64,000 nt of DNA from Blautia luti (GTDB lineage: Bacteria > Bacillota > Clostridia > Lachnospirales > Lachnospiraceae), in contig NZ_AP028156.1 of assembly GCF_033096465.1 (NCBI RefSeq), positions 2,808,501-2,872,500 of the forward strand, written 5' to 3'. The notes beneath the pieces are model-generated. The model was not told the origin of the DNA. It saw only the letters and a list, made by a program, of their open reading frames with translations, and searched no databases. The stretch's first letter is position 1, and every line of letters starts with the position of its first letter. Positions 45,349 to 55,091 of the stretch are shown here, piece by piece. The position numbers and the translations under genes were made by a program.

Positions 45349-48300
45349 TTATTCTGCCTCCCTGTCAAATGCTTTCCATAATTCCTCATCAGAAAAGTTC
45401 TTCAGTCTGCGGAATTCATATCCGGACAGTTTGCGGTCAAACCCGCACACCGTCATATACGGACAATACGTGCAGGCGTTCTTTTTGCCAAGTTCATAAG
45501 GTGAAACCCGGGCCTCCCCTTCCAGAATGGAACTTCTTATTTTCTCAATCTTTGTCCTCACATACCGTCCAAGCACTGTAAACTGTGCTCTGTCTGCCAC
45601 AGAGGAATTCTTCCTGAAACTTCCATCTTTGTTAAATGCAACCGGAATAGAGCCAAGACTATTGTCCATTCTGCGTACAAGTTCAGCATCCGCCTGTACC
45701 AGCCCGTTCATCTTCAGTTCTTTCATCAGACCTGCACTGACTGCTTCCACATCCGCATCTATCTTCTCCTGGATCATCGGGTCCTTGATATTATAGTAAA
45801 ACACTCCCGCTGGAACGATCTCTTTATCCGGGTATTTCTTCTGTTCCACCTTCAATGCACCATCCAGATAGATCATCAGCTGAAGCTGCAGGCCATGATA
45901 CAGATAAACCAGATCAAAGGATGTATTGCCAGTCTTATAATCAATGACTTTTACATAAATCTTATTCTGGTCTTCCATGATATCCACACGGTCAATCCTT
46001 CCTCCTCCGAACGTCACTTCAAAACCTTCCGGCTGGAATTCTCCCTGTTCCAGCTGCTTCTGAAGTGCCCACACAGTCCTTCGCAGGATCCTTCTGGTCC
46101 GTTCGATCATATATTCATTTCTGGCACTGCTTTTGAGCACTGTATTTCCATAGTCAGCCACAATGTTATTCAGACACTCATCTGCAATCTCATTTCGCTC
46201 CTGTTCTGTCAGCTCTGTCCATTTCAGTCCTCTTTTTCGTACTTCTTCTGCAAAACTTTCCAGTGCTTCGTGCATGACATTTCCCATATCCATCGCTTTG
46301 AACTCATATTCCACACGTTCTGTAAGCTTCATTCCATACTGCAGGAAATGGGCAAATGCACATGCTGCAAAACGTTCCAGTCTCGTAGCACTGTAAGGCG
46401 ATATTTCTCCATATAATGCCTTTGCCACGCTCTGGCTGATAATATCCTTAGGTTTTCCCGCGAATGCAGACTGTACCAGTTTTTGTACTTTGTCATGATA
46501 TTTCGGATCTCGCAGGTACCAGCTGTAAAGTTCTCCAAACATTGCATCTGTCTGATCCAGAATTTCATGATCTTTCCCTGTCTCTCCGGCAAGCTTCTCA
46601 AGAAAAAGACTGATACCTGCTTCAGGATTCTCCGGATAACAATATTCTCCATTCCCGCTTCCTGTTTCATTTTTCATTCCGGCACCACTTACGGAACTTC
46701 TCGCGGCGCCACTCTCTCCAGCCCGTTCAATCTCAAGTTTCGGATATAACCCGCGTATACTTCCGATCAGATATGCAGGACTGATCCCTTCACCTTTTGC
46801 ATTGGTATCACTAAACGAAAGAATCAGCTGTTCCCTCGGTTTCGTCATATTCAGATATAGATAAAACCTCTGCATATTCATCAGTTCTTTCGGTCCTGGT
46901 GCCAATTCTACTCCCTGTTCTTTAAAAAAATCTCTGTCCAGTTCAGATAAAATGCCGCCTGTCTGTGTACTCTTTGGAATATTTCCTTCATTCACGCCTA
47001 CGAAGAACAGTACTTTAATGTCCTTTAACCGGGATCGTTCCATATCTCCCACCATAACCTGATCAATACTTGGCGGGATCAGTGCAACCTTCGCCTGAGA
47101 AAGCCCTGTTTCCAGAAGCTGGCGGAATTCCTGTCTGCTTACCGTCTCATTTCCAAGGATCTCAACCATCTTGTCCAGTAAATCCATAACAATACCATAG
47201 ATCTGGTTATATTCCTTTTCCATAGCTTTATCACCGGTATCTTTAAAGTTCTGCTCCTGTTTTTTCAGTTTCTGCCAGACATTGCTTTTCAGGATAAATT
47301 CATAAAGAATACGGCAGTACTCTTCCACTGTTTTCTTACCTGCACAGAATCCATCTGCCAGTCCTTTTACCTCTTCTGCAAAAACTTCTCTGATCTCATT
47401 CAATTCCTGAATCTGATCCGCTTCCATTCCCCGGTACACACGAACCCATTTCTCAGACCATTTCCTGTATCCACGGATTCCCAGTGCCAGCACATAATTC
47501 TCCAGCTTATCCGCCTGTTCTCTGGTAACTTCTGACATCCCGCATCTCAGATAACGGAACACACTTTCATAAGGAAAGCCCTGTACTGCCATTTCCATAG
47601 CTGCACGCAGATACTCTACAAACGGGTTCATAAGTACAGAATGTTTCTCGTCAATAAAATATGGAATATCTGCTTCTTCAAATACCTGTGAAGCAAGTCT
47701 TGCATATTCCTCCAGATTTCCTGTGATCACCGCAATTTCACCATAGCGATATCCGCAGGTACGCACAAGCTGTGCCATTCTTCTGGCAGCTTCCCGCATT
47801 TCCTCCAACGGTGAAGCTGCTGCAAAAATCTGGATCTCCTGCTGCTCTTTCTCATAAGTTCCCTTTCTGTACCGGAAAATATTCTTCTCCAGAAACTGCA
47901 TGGCAGGTGCCTGTGAGAAACGCGATTTTCCGGATGACTTCAGATAAACAGGATCATCCAGATTCTTCGTAAGTCCTGCAAGAGTACGTATCATCTGCTT
48001 ACTCATAAAGAAAAGCTGATGCGGTTTTCCAGGTGTAAATGCATCTTCACGTTCGTCCATGGTTACAGTTACACATACACGGTCAGCAATGACCAGAAGT
48101 TCCCGGATTACATTCACCTGGATCGGTGTAAATCCTGTAAATCCATCAAAGAGAAGTTCCGCGCCTTTCAGCTTCTTTGAAAACGGAAGCTGCTTAATCA
48201 GGACATCCATTACCTCTTCGCCGGTCATATAATGTCCCTTCAGAAATTCCTTAAAAGACTGATAAAGGACTCCCACATCCTTCAACTTCATTTCAAGCAG

Positions 48301-48750
48301 AGCCTGATCCTTTGCTTTCTCCTTCATTTCTTCCAGGTCATCTTCTTTGATATCATACTGCATAAATTCAGATACCAATGATTTCACTTCATCCAGATAT
48401 CCCGGTTTGTTCATCTGACTCCCAAGATAGTCCAGTTCTTTTCGGTGCTGCTGCACCATTTTCTGCAGCACCATGCTCTTTCCCGTATCTTCCAGAACTT
48501 TTCGGTTGTCACCGCCAGTTTCTTCAAACACGCGGTATGCAAGACGCTCAAAACTCAGAATATCAATATTCAGGATTCCTTTTCCCGGATGCATCTCTAC
48601 CAGTGCTTTCTGTGTCTGCATGGTAAACTGCTCCGGCACGATCACATAATAATTCTTCTCCGGGTGTTTCAGAGAATCCTCTATAATTCTTTTGTATGCG
48701 TAATACGATTTCCCGGCGCCGGAGTTGCCGATTATAAACTGTAATGACAT
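45349..48750 (-). CDS. addB: AddB helicase-nuclease subunit
   Basis: 1133 residues. Starts MSLQFIIGNSGAGKSYYAYK with a Walker A motif. The C-terminal nuclease domain shows the metal-binding VIDYKTGNTSFDL and the iron-sulphur cluster Cys residues (one near SATRLERFAACAFAHF and a CTYCPYMTVC group at the end). Partner of AddA in processing DNA ends at Chi sites. Upstream is repeat copy f. Confidence 0.96.
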   Translation of the reverse strand: MSLQFIIGNSGAGKSYYAYKRIIEDSLKHPEKNYYVIVPEQFTMQTQKALVEMHPGKGILNIDILSFERLAYRVFEETGGDNRKVLEDTGKSMVLQKMVQQHRKELDYLGSQMNKPGYLDEVKSLVSEFMQYDIKEDDLEEMKEKAKDQALLEMKLKDVGVLYQSFKEFLKGHYMTGEEVMDVLIKQLPFSKKLKGAELLFDGFTGFTPIQVNVIRELLVIADRVCVTVTMDEREDAFTPGKPHQLFFMSKQMIRTLAGLTKNLDDPVYLKSSGKSRFSQAPAMQFLEKNIFRYRKGTYEKEQQEIQIFAAASPLEEMREAARRMAQLVRTCGYRYGEIAVITGNLEEYARLASQVFEEADIPYFIDEKHSVLMNPFVEYLRAAMEMAVQGFPYESVFRYLRCGMSEVTREQADKLENYVLALGIRGYRKWSEKWVRVYRGMEADQIQELNEIREVFAEEVKGLADGFCAGKKTVEEYCRILYEFILKSNVWQKLKKQEQNFKDTGDKAMEKEYNQIYGIVMDLLDKMVEILGNETVSRQEFRQLLETGLSQAKVALIPPSIDQVMVGDMERSRLKDIKVLFFVGVNEGNIPKSTQTGGILSELDRDFFKEQGVELAPGPKELMNMQRFYLYLNMTKPREQLILSFSDTNAKGEGISPAYLIGSIRGLYPKLEIERAGESGAARSSVSGAGMKNETGSGNGEYCYPENPEAGISLFLEKLAGETGKDHEILDQTDAMFGELYSWYLRDPKYHDKVQKLVQSAFAGKPKDIISQSVAKALYGEISPYSATRLERFAACAFAHFLQYGMKLTERVEYEFKAMDMGNVMHEALESFAEEVRKRGLKWTELTEQERNEIADECLNNIVADYGNTVLKSSARNEYMIERTRRILRRTVWALQKQLEQGEFQPEGFEVTFGGGRIDRVDIMEDQNKIYVKVIDYKTGNTSFDLVYLYHGLQLQLMIYLDGALKVEQKKYPDKEIVPAGVFYYNIKDPMIQEKIDADVEAVSAGLMKELKMNGLVQADAELVRRMDNSLGSIPVAFNKDGSFRKNSSVADRAQFTVLGRYVRTKIEKIRSSILEGEARVSPYELGKKNACTYCPYMTVCGFDRKLSGYEFRRLKNFSDEELWKAFDREAE

Positions 48751-48795
48751 GTTTTTCAGATGATATCCTTTCTATATAATACAGATAGCTGCTTG

Positions 48796-48845
48796 TCAAA
48801 CGGATATTCGCAATCCGTTTTGCTGCTTGCTTAATTTTGTTAAAC
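48796..48845 (-). repeat. Intergenic hairpin repeat, copy f
   Basis: On the minus strand AACAAAATTAAGCAAGCAGC precedes AAACGGAT (48813-48820) pairing perfectly with ATCCGTTT (48798-48805) over a 7-nt loop. The C-G and T-A pairs replace those in copies d and e. Confidence 0.65.
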
Positions 48846-48958
48846 AGAGAGTCGCCTGAGCCTTCTAAATTCTCATAGCTAAAAGTATAACATAATTAAT
48901 CATAAATTGGACCTGACAATAATAAAATATACAAAACAAACCAGGAGGCGCGCGTACC

Positions 48959-49396
48959 ATGAGTTCCAAAACCAAGATCATTGTTTTACATATGAGGGAA
49001 GTAGTCTATACGGCTGTTTTCCTTCTTCTTGCCATTATTCTGGCTGTTGTGCTCTTTTTCATGTTCGGATCAGGTCAGAAAAAGAATAATGCCGCAGATG
49101 CCCAAAGCCACTATAAGCCGGGAATCTATACTTCTTCCATTGAATTAAACGATAATACATTTGATCTGGAAGTGACAGTTGACGCTGATAAGATCAACTC
49201 CATCCGTCTGGTAAACTTAAGTGAAAGCACCTCTGCCATGTTTCCTCTCATGGAACCGGCCCTGGAGTCACTTGCCAGCCAGATCTACTCTTCCCAGTCT
49301 CTGGATGATATTCAGTATTCCGAAGACCAGAAATACACTTCCATGATCTTGCTCAATGCAATTGAATCGGCGCTGAAAAAAGCGGAGAACTCATAA
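48959..49396 (+). CDS. Membrane-anchored FMN-binding-like protein
   Basis: 145 residues with a membrane helix at about 15-36 followed by a domain similar in layout to FMN_bind: YKPGIYTSSIELND, FDLEVTVDADKINSIRLVN, and a C-terminal KYTSMILLNAIESALKKA. The family's flavin-linked Thr sits in an S-G-A-T motif just before that helix; here the same place reads EDQKYTS, so covalent flavin is unlikely. AGGAGG precedes the ATG. Function not known. It has its own terminator and stands alone. Confidence 0.75.
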   Translation: MSSKTKIIVLHMREVVYTAVFLLLAIILAVVLFFMFGSGQKKNNAADAQSHYKPGIYTSSIELNDNTFDLEVTVDADKINSIRLVNLSESTSAMFPLMEPALESLASQIYSSQSLDDIQYSEDQKYTSMILLNAIESALKKAENS

Positions 49397-49412
49397 TCAG
49401 TTCTCCGCTTTC
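49378..49412 (+). terminator. Terminator after the FMN-binding-like gene
   Basis: A perfect 10-bp stem AGCGGAGAAC (49381-49390) / GTTCTCCGCT (49400-49409), extended by A-T pairs, includes the TAA. It is followed by a weak T-run (TTCTGTATTT). Confidence 0.7.
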
Positions 49413-49475
49413 TGTATTTATATACTGATTTTTAACTATTCAAACAGACTAAGCACAAATTTGTTTAAATTCCAA

Positions 49476-51395
49476 CTACTTCACTGACATCTGGTCAAGC
49501 TGTTCCAGCCATACTTTCGCACTGGCATCACTCGGCATTCTCAGGTCACCTCTCGGTGAAACCGCAACACTTCCCACTTTCGGGCCATCCGGCAGACAGG
49601 AACGTTTAAACTGCTGTGCAAAGAATCTCCAGTAGAAAGTTCTCAGCCATTTAAAGATCGTTTCTTTATCATAAATGCCCTCAAATGTCTCACATGCCAG
49701 TCTGTAAATCTTCTCCGGCTCAAATCCTGCACGGAGCATATAATACAGATAAAAATCATGAAGTTCATATGGACCAACCAGGTCTTCTGTCTTCTGCGCG
49801 ATCTTACCGTCCTTAGGCGGCAGAAGCTCCGGGCTTACCGGAGTATCCAGAATATCAAGAAGAACTTCTGTTAGTTTCTCATCACCACAGGTATCTGCAT
49901 AATAACGAACCAGATGACGTACCAGAGTCTTTGGCACTGATGCATTCACGCCATACATGGACATATGGTCACCATTATAAGTCGCCCATCCAAGAGCCAG
50001 CTCAGACAGATCACCTGTACCGACCAGAATAGAGCCATCCTGATTTGCACTATCCATAAGGATCTGTGTTCTCTCCCTTGCCTGACTGTTCTCATAAGTC
50101 ACATCATGTACTTCCGGGTCATGATTAATATCTCTGAAATGTATCTTCACTGCTTCCTTAATATTAATTTCGCTTAAAGTTGCCCCCAGGCACTCACTTA
50201 ATTTGCAAGCATTCTGGTAAGTTCTGTCTGTGGTTCCGAAACACGGCATGGTAATACAGTGGATATCTTTTCTGTCTGCATCGGACAGATCAAATGCTCT
50301 CGCAATCACAAGAAGAGCCAGTGTGGAATCCAGTCCACCGGAAAGTCCTACCGTTGCTTTATGGCAGTGGATATGATCCATACGTTTCTTAAGTCCCATT
50401 GCCTGGATATTCAGGATCTCATCACATCGCATATCTCTTTCTTCTTTTCTGGACGGTACGAAAGGATACTGCGCATATTTTCTGGTAAGCTTTGTTTCCT
50501 CTACATTCAGATGGAAATGAACTTTGAGATAATCACTGTCATCTGCCAGCTGATAAGTGGTCAGTCTTCTTCTCTCGTCATTCAGTCTCTGTACATCAAT
50601 CTCGCTGCACACAATACTGTTCTTAAAACGCTTGCCCTCTGCAAGGATCGTACCATTCTCAGCGATCATATTCTGTCCGCCAAATACCAGATCCTGCGTA
50701 GACTCACCTTCACCGGCGTTTGCGTAAACATATCCACAGACAAGTCGCGCAGACTGTCCGGAAACAAGGTTTCTGCGGTAACTGTCCTTACCAACCATTT
50801 CATTGCTTGCAGAGAGGTTCACGATCAGGTTCGCTCCTGCCTGTGCATGAAGAACGCTTGGCGGTAAGGTTACCCAGAGATCCTCACAGATTTCAGCAGC
50901 TGCCACAAGTTCCGGTACCTCTTCACATACAAAAAGGAGATCTGTTCCAAACGGAACTCTTTTTCCCTCGATATCCATATATTCCAGGCATCCAAATCCT
51001 GATGAAAAATGGCGCTGTTCATAGAATTCTCCATAGTTTGGAAGATGTGTCTTCGGCACAAATCCGATGATCTCACCTCTGTTCAGGACTGCTGCCACAT
51101 TATACAGTTTGCCATGATTTCTAAGTGGAGTACCAACAAAGATCAGGGCATCCACATCTGCCGTTTCTTTTGCAATCTTCAGCAAAGTTTCCCATGCACT
51201 GTCCAGAAGCCTTCTCTGCAGGAACAGATCCTGGCAGGTGTAACCAGTGATACAAAGTTCCGGAAAAACCATAACTTTGACATGTTCTTTTTCCATTTCG
51301 CGGATAAGTCTGATGATTTCATTTCCATTTGCATTACAGTCTGCAACTGTGATATATGGTGTTGCGGCTGCTGTTTTGATATAACCGTGTCTCAT
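49476..51395 (-). CDS. nadE: Glutamine-dependent NAD+ synthetase
   Basis: 639 residues, so it is the two-domain form. The N-terminal nitrilase-type glutaminase has its Glu in FPELCITGYTCQDLF, Lys in PKTHLPNYGEFYE and Cys in AAEICEDLWVTLPP. The C-terminal synthetase has the PP-loop GLSGGLDSTLALL and GTGDLSELALGW. It makes NAD from deamido-NAD, ATP and glutamine. It lies 67 bp from hslO. Confidence 0.97.
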   Translation of the reverse strand: MRHGYIKTAAATPYITVADCNANGNEIIRLIREMEKEHVKVMVFPELCITGYTCQDLFLQRRLLDSAWETLLKIAKETADVDALIFVGTPLRNHGKLYNVAAVLNRGEIIGFVPKTHLPNYGEFYEQRHFSSGFGCLEYMDIEGKRVPFGTDLLFVCEEVPELVAAAEICEDLWVTLPPSVLHAQAGANLIVNLSASNEMVGKDSYRRNLVSGQSARLVCGYVYANAGEGESTQDLVFGGQNMIAENGTILAEGKRFKNSIVCSEIDVQRLNDERRRLTTYQLADDSDYLKVHFHLNVEETKLTRKYAQYPFVPSRKEERDMRCDEILNIQAMGLKKRMDHIHCHKATVGLSGGLDSTLALLVIARAFDLSDADRKDIHCITMPCFGTTDRTYQNACKLSECLGATLSEINIKEAVKIHFRDINHDPEVHDVTYENSQARERTQILMDSANQDGSILVGTGDLSELALGWATYNGDHMSMYGVNASVPKTLVRHLVRYYADTCGDEKLTEVLLDILDTPVSPELLPPKDGKIAQKTEDLVGPYELHDFYLYYMLRAGFEPEKIYRLACETFEGIYDKETIFKWLRTFYWRFFAQQFKRSCLPDGPKVGSVAVSPRGDLRMPSDASAKVWLEQLDQMSVK

Positions 51396-51462
51396 TTTCT
51401 ACCCCTTTTTTCATCCGGTACATTTTATACAATATTCAAAATCTCCGGATCAGATTTCATTT

Positions 51463-52341
51463 TTATTTACACTTACGCAGGATTTCTTTCAGCTCTTCTA
51501 CAGTAAACTCATAATTGTGATTACAGAAATGACAATTCATCTCAATCGGCTTACCTTCCTGGATCATCTCATTGAGTTCTTTTCTTCCAATACTGATCAG
51601 GGCTTTCTCTACTCTGTCTCTGCTGCAGTTGCAATAGAACTCCGTAGGGATCTTCTCATTGATCTCCATATCAAAACCATCCAGAACTTTCTCCAGCAGA
51701 CTCTCAGGGGTATGTCCCTCTTCCAGAAGACTGGTAACAGAAGTGATCTTCTGTACATTCTCTTCCAGTTTTGCGATCGTGCTCTCCTCTGCGAAAGGCA
51801 TCAGCTGTACGATAAATCCGCCAGCCTGACGAACTGTGTTGTCCTTATTCATAAGCACACCAAGACCAACTGCTGACGGAACCTGTTCACTTGTTGCAAA
51901 ATAATAAGTAAGGTCTTCTGCAATCTCACTGGTCTGCAGTGCAACCTGTCCTACATATGGCTCTTTTAAGCCCATGTCCTTAATTACATTCATAAAACCA
52001 ACACCAACAGCACCTGCTACATCCAGCTTGCCTTTACTGTTTGCCGGAATACACACATTAGGATTACCTACATATCCTTTTACACGACCTTTGGAATCTG
52101 CTGTTACTGTGATTCCCTCAAGTGGACCACCCGCTTTAATCTGAAGTGTAAGGATATCTTTATCCCCTTTCATCATGGTACCCATCATAGCACCTGCTGT
52201 AAGCAGACGGCCAAGTGCTGCTGTTGCAACCGGACTTGTATTGTGATCTTTTCTTGCTTCCTCCACTGTTTCAGTTGTAACTGCAGCAAATGCACGGATC
52301 TGGTCATTTGCTGCAATCGCTCTTATAATATAATCGTTCAT
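51463..52341 (-). CDS. hslO: Hsp33 redox-regulated chaperone
   Basis: 292 residues with the full Hsp33 layout. The C-terminal zinc site is CNCSRDRVEKAL followed by CHFCNHNY (C-x-C and C-x2-C). Zinc release and disulfide formation under oxidative stress switch the chaperone on. The N-terminal domain includes the family's TAALGRLLTAGAMMG and GYVGNP segments. Confidence 0.96.
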   Translation of the reverse strand: MNDYIIRAIAANDQIRAFAAVTTETVEEARKDHNTSPVATAALGRLLTAGAMMGTMMKGDKDILTLQIKAGGPLEGITVTADSKGRVKGYVGNPNVCIPANSKGKLDVAGAVGVGFMNVIKDMGLKEPYVGQVALQTSEIAEDLTYYFATSEQVPSAVGLGVLMNKDNTVRQAGGFIVQLMPFAEESTIAKLEENVQKITSVTSLLEEGHTPESLLEKVLDGFDMEINEKIPTEFYCNCSRDRVEKALISIGRKELNEMIQEGKPIEMNCHFCNHNYEFTVEELKEILRKCK

Positions 52342-52538
52342 TCATCTCACTCCTGTTGTATCTCTAATATTATTATTTCTATTTTAATAGTTCTCATTTA
52401 CTGCTTATTGCAATTGAAATTAAAACCTTGCCTGATTTAATTAAGTCAAAGAACCTATTTAATTTCAAAAAAATTCTATCCCCTGGTAAATCCAGGACTC
52501 TGATTCTGTCCGCTTTATCTGGCAGATATACGATTTTC

Positions 52539-53348
52539 TTATTCTTCTGTATGTCCAGCTCTCTCCGGAATTCTGCCATGATACTCATTCTCTGCACTTT
52601 TTCCATGCTCTCTCGCAATAAAGGTCAGACGCTCGCAGTTCTCATCTCCCGGATTACGTGTATATGCATCATACACTGCAACCAGCTCCATCCCTGCTTT
52701 TTCGATCATCCTCTTGATCGTCTCGATGGAATAAGCACGCTGCACATGCTCTTCTTCGCATTTCTCATACAGCCCATCTTCTCTCGGAAGAAAAAGCGCC
52801 AGTTCATACACATTCAGGTTCTTCTCCTGATCATAGCTGTTCTCCCAGATGAAGCTTCCGTCTTCTCTGTCTTCTGCAATAGTCGTATCTCCGATCACAT
52901 CACGGTATTTATGAATTGTGTTCATATCAAAAACAAAAAGTCCACCCGGATCAAGATAATTATTTACCAGTGCAAAAACATACTCCAGATCTTCTTCATC
53001 TGTCAGATAATTCATACTGTCACAGACACTGATCACTGCACGGACTGTACCATAAAGTTCAAAGTCCTGCATATCCTGTAAAAGGTACAGAATATTATGT
53101 CCGGATTCTACTCTCTTCTCCATCGCCTCTGCAAGCATTTCCTCAGAATTATCAATTCCGATCATATCATATCCTGCCTCTGCAAGCATCTCGGTTACAG
53201 TTCCCGTACCGCACCCAAGTTCCAGCACCAGGCCGTCTTTAATTTCGTCCTGTGCCAATGTCTCCACAATATATTCTGTCCATTCACGATAATTCACATT
53301 ATCCTGAAACATATCATAAACACTGGCAAATTTTCCATATGATTCCAT
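52539..53348 (-). CDS. Class I SAM-dependent methyltransferase
   Basis: 269 residues. It starts MESYGKFASVYDMFQDNV and contains SAM motif I VLELGCGTGTVTEMLAEAG, then IGIDNSEEML and the LYLLQDMQDFEL strand. The ATG at 53348 is supported by GAGGAA and by a promoter whose -10 lies at the site of a longer reading frame's start. The substrate is not apparent. It is preceded by the terminator of the lipoprotein gene. Confidence 0.87.
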   Translation of the reverse strand: MESYGKFASVYDMFQDNVNYREWTEYIVETLAQDEIKDGLVLELGCGTGTVTEMLAEAGYDMIGIDNSEEMLAEAMEKRVESGHNILYLLQDMQDFELYGTVRAVISVCDSMNYLTDEEDLEYVFALVNNYLDPGGLFVFDMNTIHKYRDVIGDTTIAEDREDGSFIWENSYDQEKNLNVYELALFLPREDGLYEKCEEEHVQRAYSIETIKRMIEKAGMELVAVYDAYTRNPGDENCERLTFIAREHGKSAENEYHGRIPERAGHTEE

Positions 53349-53440
53349 TCTCTGTTCCTCATGATTTCCATAATAACTGCTGTTTTCAGACCAGTTATAT
53401 TCTTCATTTTTCTTTACTGTTATCTTGCAAATCAACGTAT

Positions 53441-53470
53441 ATTGTACCATAAACCTTATCAGCGTGTAAA
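53441..53470 (-). promoter_or_regulatory. Promoter of the methyltransferase gene
   Basis: TTTACA (53465-53470), 18-bp spacer and extended -10 TGGTACAAT (-10 proper at 53441-53446) on the minus strand. Confidence 0.7.
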
Positions 53471-53474
53471 CTGC

Positions 53475-53503
53475 AAAAGACGGCTGCCATTCTAGCAGCC
53501 GTC
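53475..53503 (-). terminator. Terminator after the lipoprotein gene
   Basis: Nine perfect pairs GACGGCTGC (53479-53487) / GCAGCCGTC (53495-53503), 7-nt loop, then TTTTGCAG on the minus strand. About 110 bp downstream of the stop. Confidence 0.8.
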
Positions 53504-53571
53504 TTCATTGTCACCGTTCACTACATGTCCGATGACTCACTATTTCATTTTATATCTGATTTTCATCAAAT

Positions 53572-53610
53572 GAGCAAGGACCAAAGCGGATGCTTTTATC
53601 TGCTTGACTC
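53572..53610 (+). repeat. Intergenic hairpin repeat, copy k (opposite orientation)
   Basis: On the plus strand GAGCAAGGACCA leads into AAGCGGAT (53584-53591) pairing with ATCTGCTT (53598-53605) over GCTTTT, ending TGACTC. It matches copy e in nearly all positions but points the other way. It touches the stop codon of the lipoprotein gene. Confidence 0.65.
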
Positions 53611-54735
53611 TTACTGATTCTTAGGCATGTATCTTACATATGCCGGTTCACCATGATAGTAATAGTCTACTCCATTCTCATCGTAAACATCCTCGCCATT
53701 AGCGAAATCATAAGTATTACCATCATCATCACACCATGTTCCGTCACCGTTTGGATAAATTACAAGCGGCTGTCCGTCAGAGTTTCTGTAAATAGTTCTT
53801 GTCTGGTCTGTATCATAGTCAGGATCATCAGTTCCTACCGGAGTTCCATCTGCATAGTATCCATTGGAAGATCCGTCATCATAATCATAAGATCCGTCAC
53901 TGCTGCTGTCATAGCTGTAGTCAGAAGAAGTATCACTGTCGGAGCTGGCACTGTAAGAACTATCAGAAGAAGAACTATCTGTTGAAGTTCCATCTGTAGT
54001 TGTACCATCAGTTGAAGTTCCATCTGCTGATGTGCCTGAATTATCTGCAGCAGTGGTTCCTGCCGTGCTGGATGTAGTACCCGGTGTAGCAGCCTTCAAT
54101 GCAGAATCTCCGGAAATCTGGAAGGAATCCACAGATGTTTTAATCTTTGAAAGAGAATCCTCTGTGAGCGCAGATCCTGCGACACTGTAGAATTCAGATG
54201 TATTATCTGTAATATATTTGTTTACTACATATGCATATTCACTCTTGTCATTAAGATAGTGTACTGTGTAGCTGTAAACATTCGCTCCACCCACTTCTTC
54301 TGCTTTATAGTCCTGAATCTCGAAGTCAGTTCCTTCTACAAGATTATCTGCCTTCACCAGAGCTGTAGCTGTATCCTGAGAACTAGGGATAATAGCAACG
54401 GACATTGCCTCATCACCTGAACCATGAAGGATCAGAAGTTTGCCCTGTTTCGGAGATTCGAAACTTACCATATCATCAGAATCTGATTTATTTGACCAGG
54501 TTGCATCCGGAAGCTTAATCGATACTGTTTTATTCTTGGATGTATAAGTTGTATTCTGTGCATCTGCCGGTGCCTGAGTTGGTGTAGCCTTCGGTGCCTT
54601 TGTTGGTTCCGGTGTAGGAGTTACCTGAACTACACTGGTATCATCCTTCTTACCGCCCCCGAAATTGCAGGCAGTCATGGCACTGGATAACGCAACTGTT
54701 ACAGCCAGTAACATAAGTACTTTTTTATTTTTCAT
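53611..54735 (-). CDS. Predicted lipoprotein with acidic Ser/Asp/Tyr linker
   Basis: 374 residues. Signal peptide with lipobox SSAMTAC and Cys23; then a Pro/Thr/Lys-rich spacer (TPTPEPTKAPKATPTQAP), a globular domain (about 60-212, with KTVSIKLPDATW), a low-complexity linker of Ser, Thr, Gly, Asp and Tyr (about 215-300), and a C-terminal part with strands like NSDGQPLVIYPNGDGTWCDD. Surface-anchored; function not recognised. It has its own promoter and terminator. Confidence 0.82.
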   Translation of the reverse strand: MKNKKVLMLLAVTVALSSAMTACNFGGGKKDDTSVVQVTPTPEPTKAPKATPTQAPADAQNTTYTSKNKTVSIKLPDATWSNKSDSDDMVSFESPKQGKLLILHGSGDEAMSVAIIPSSQDTATALVKADNLVEGTDFEIQDYKAEEVGGANVYSYTVHYLNDKSEYAYVVNKYITDNTSEFYSVAGSALTEDSLSKIKTSVDSFQISGDSALKAATPGTTSSTAGTTAADNSGTSADGTSTDGTTTDGTSTDSSSSDSSYSASSDSDTSSDYSYDSSSDGSYDYDDGSSNGYYADGTPVGTDDPDYDTDQTRTIYRNSDGQPLVIYPNGDGTWCDDDGNTYDFANGEDVYDENGVDYYYHGEPAYVRYMPKNQ

Positions 54736-54845
54736 AATATCCTCCTTAGAATAGATATATCAGTTTCTTTTGTATCATCATCACATGCTGTCCCTAACAG
54801 AAAAAAAACATATACTCTGCCTTTATAACTCTAAACAGCAACTAT

Positions 54846-54874
54846 ATTTTACAATTTTATTACATGCGTGTCAA
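54846..54874 (-). promoter_or_regulatory. Sigma-A promoter of the lipoprotein gene
   Basis: TTGACA (54869-54874) and TAAAAT (54846-54851) with a 17-bp spacer on the minus strand. The 217 bp further right, up to the helD stop at 55092, show no gene and no clear signal. Confidence 0.85.
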
Positions 54875-55091
54875 CAGGATTTCTTTCCCTTAATATGAAA
54901 TTCCTGTGAAATTATTATAAACCTGATATTTAAAACTATACAGTTTTACTGATTATTTTTTCAAAAAACAACCACAAAACTGGTACCTCATTACCTTGTA
55001 CTACTATAGCAGATATTTTTTTGATTTTGTAAATCAGGAATTACCATCATTTATTTCCCTGTTTGAGCATTGTAATATTTCTGTAATATTT

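Noticed and set aside
52394..52618. 74-residue reading frame overlapping the end of the methyltransferase gene
   Set aside because: It overlaps the other gene in a different frame, has no ribosome site or family similarity, and ends in repeat-like A/T-rich sequence.
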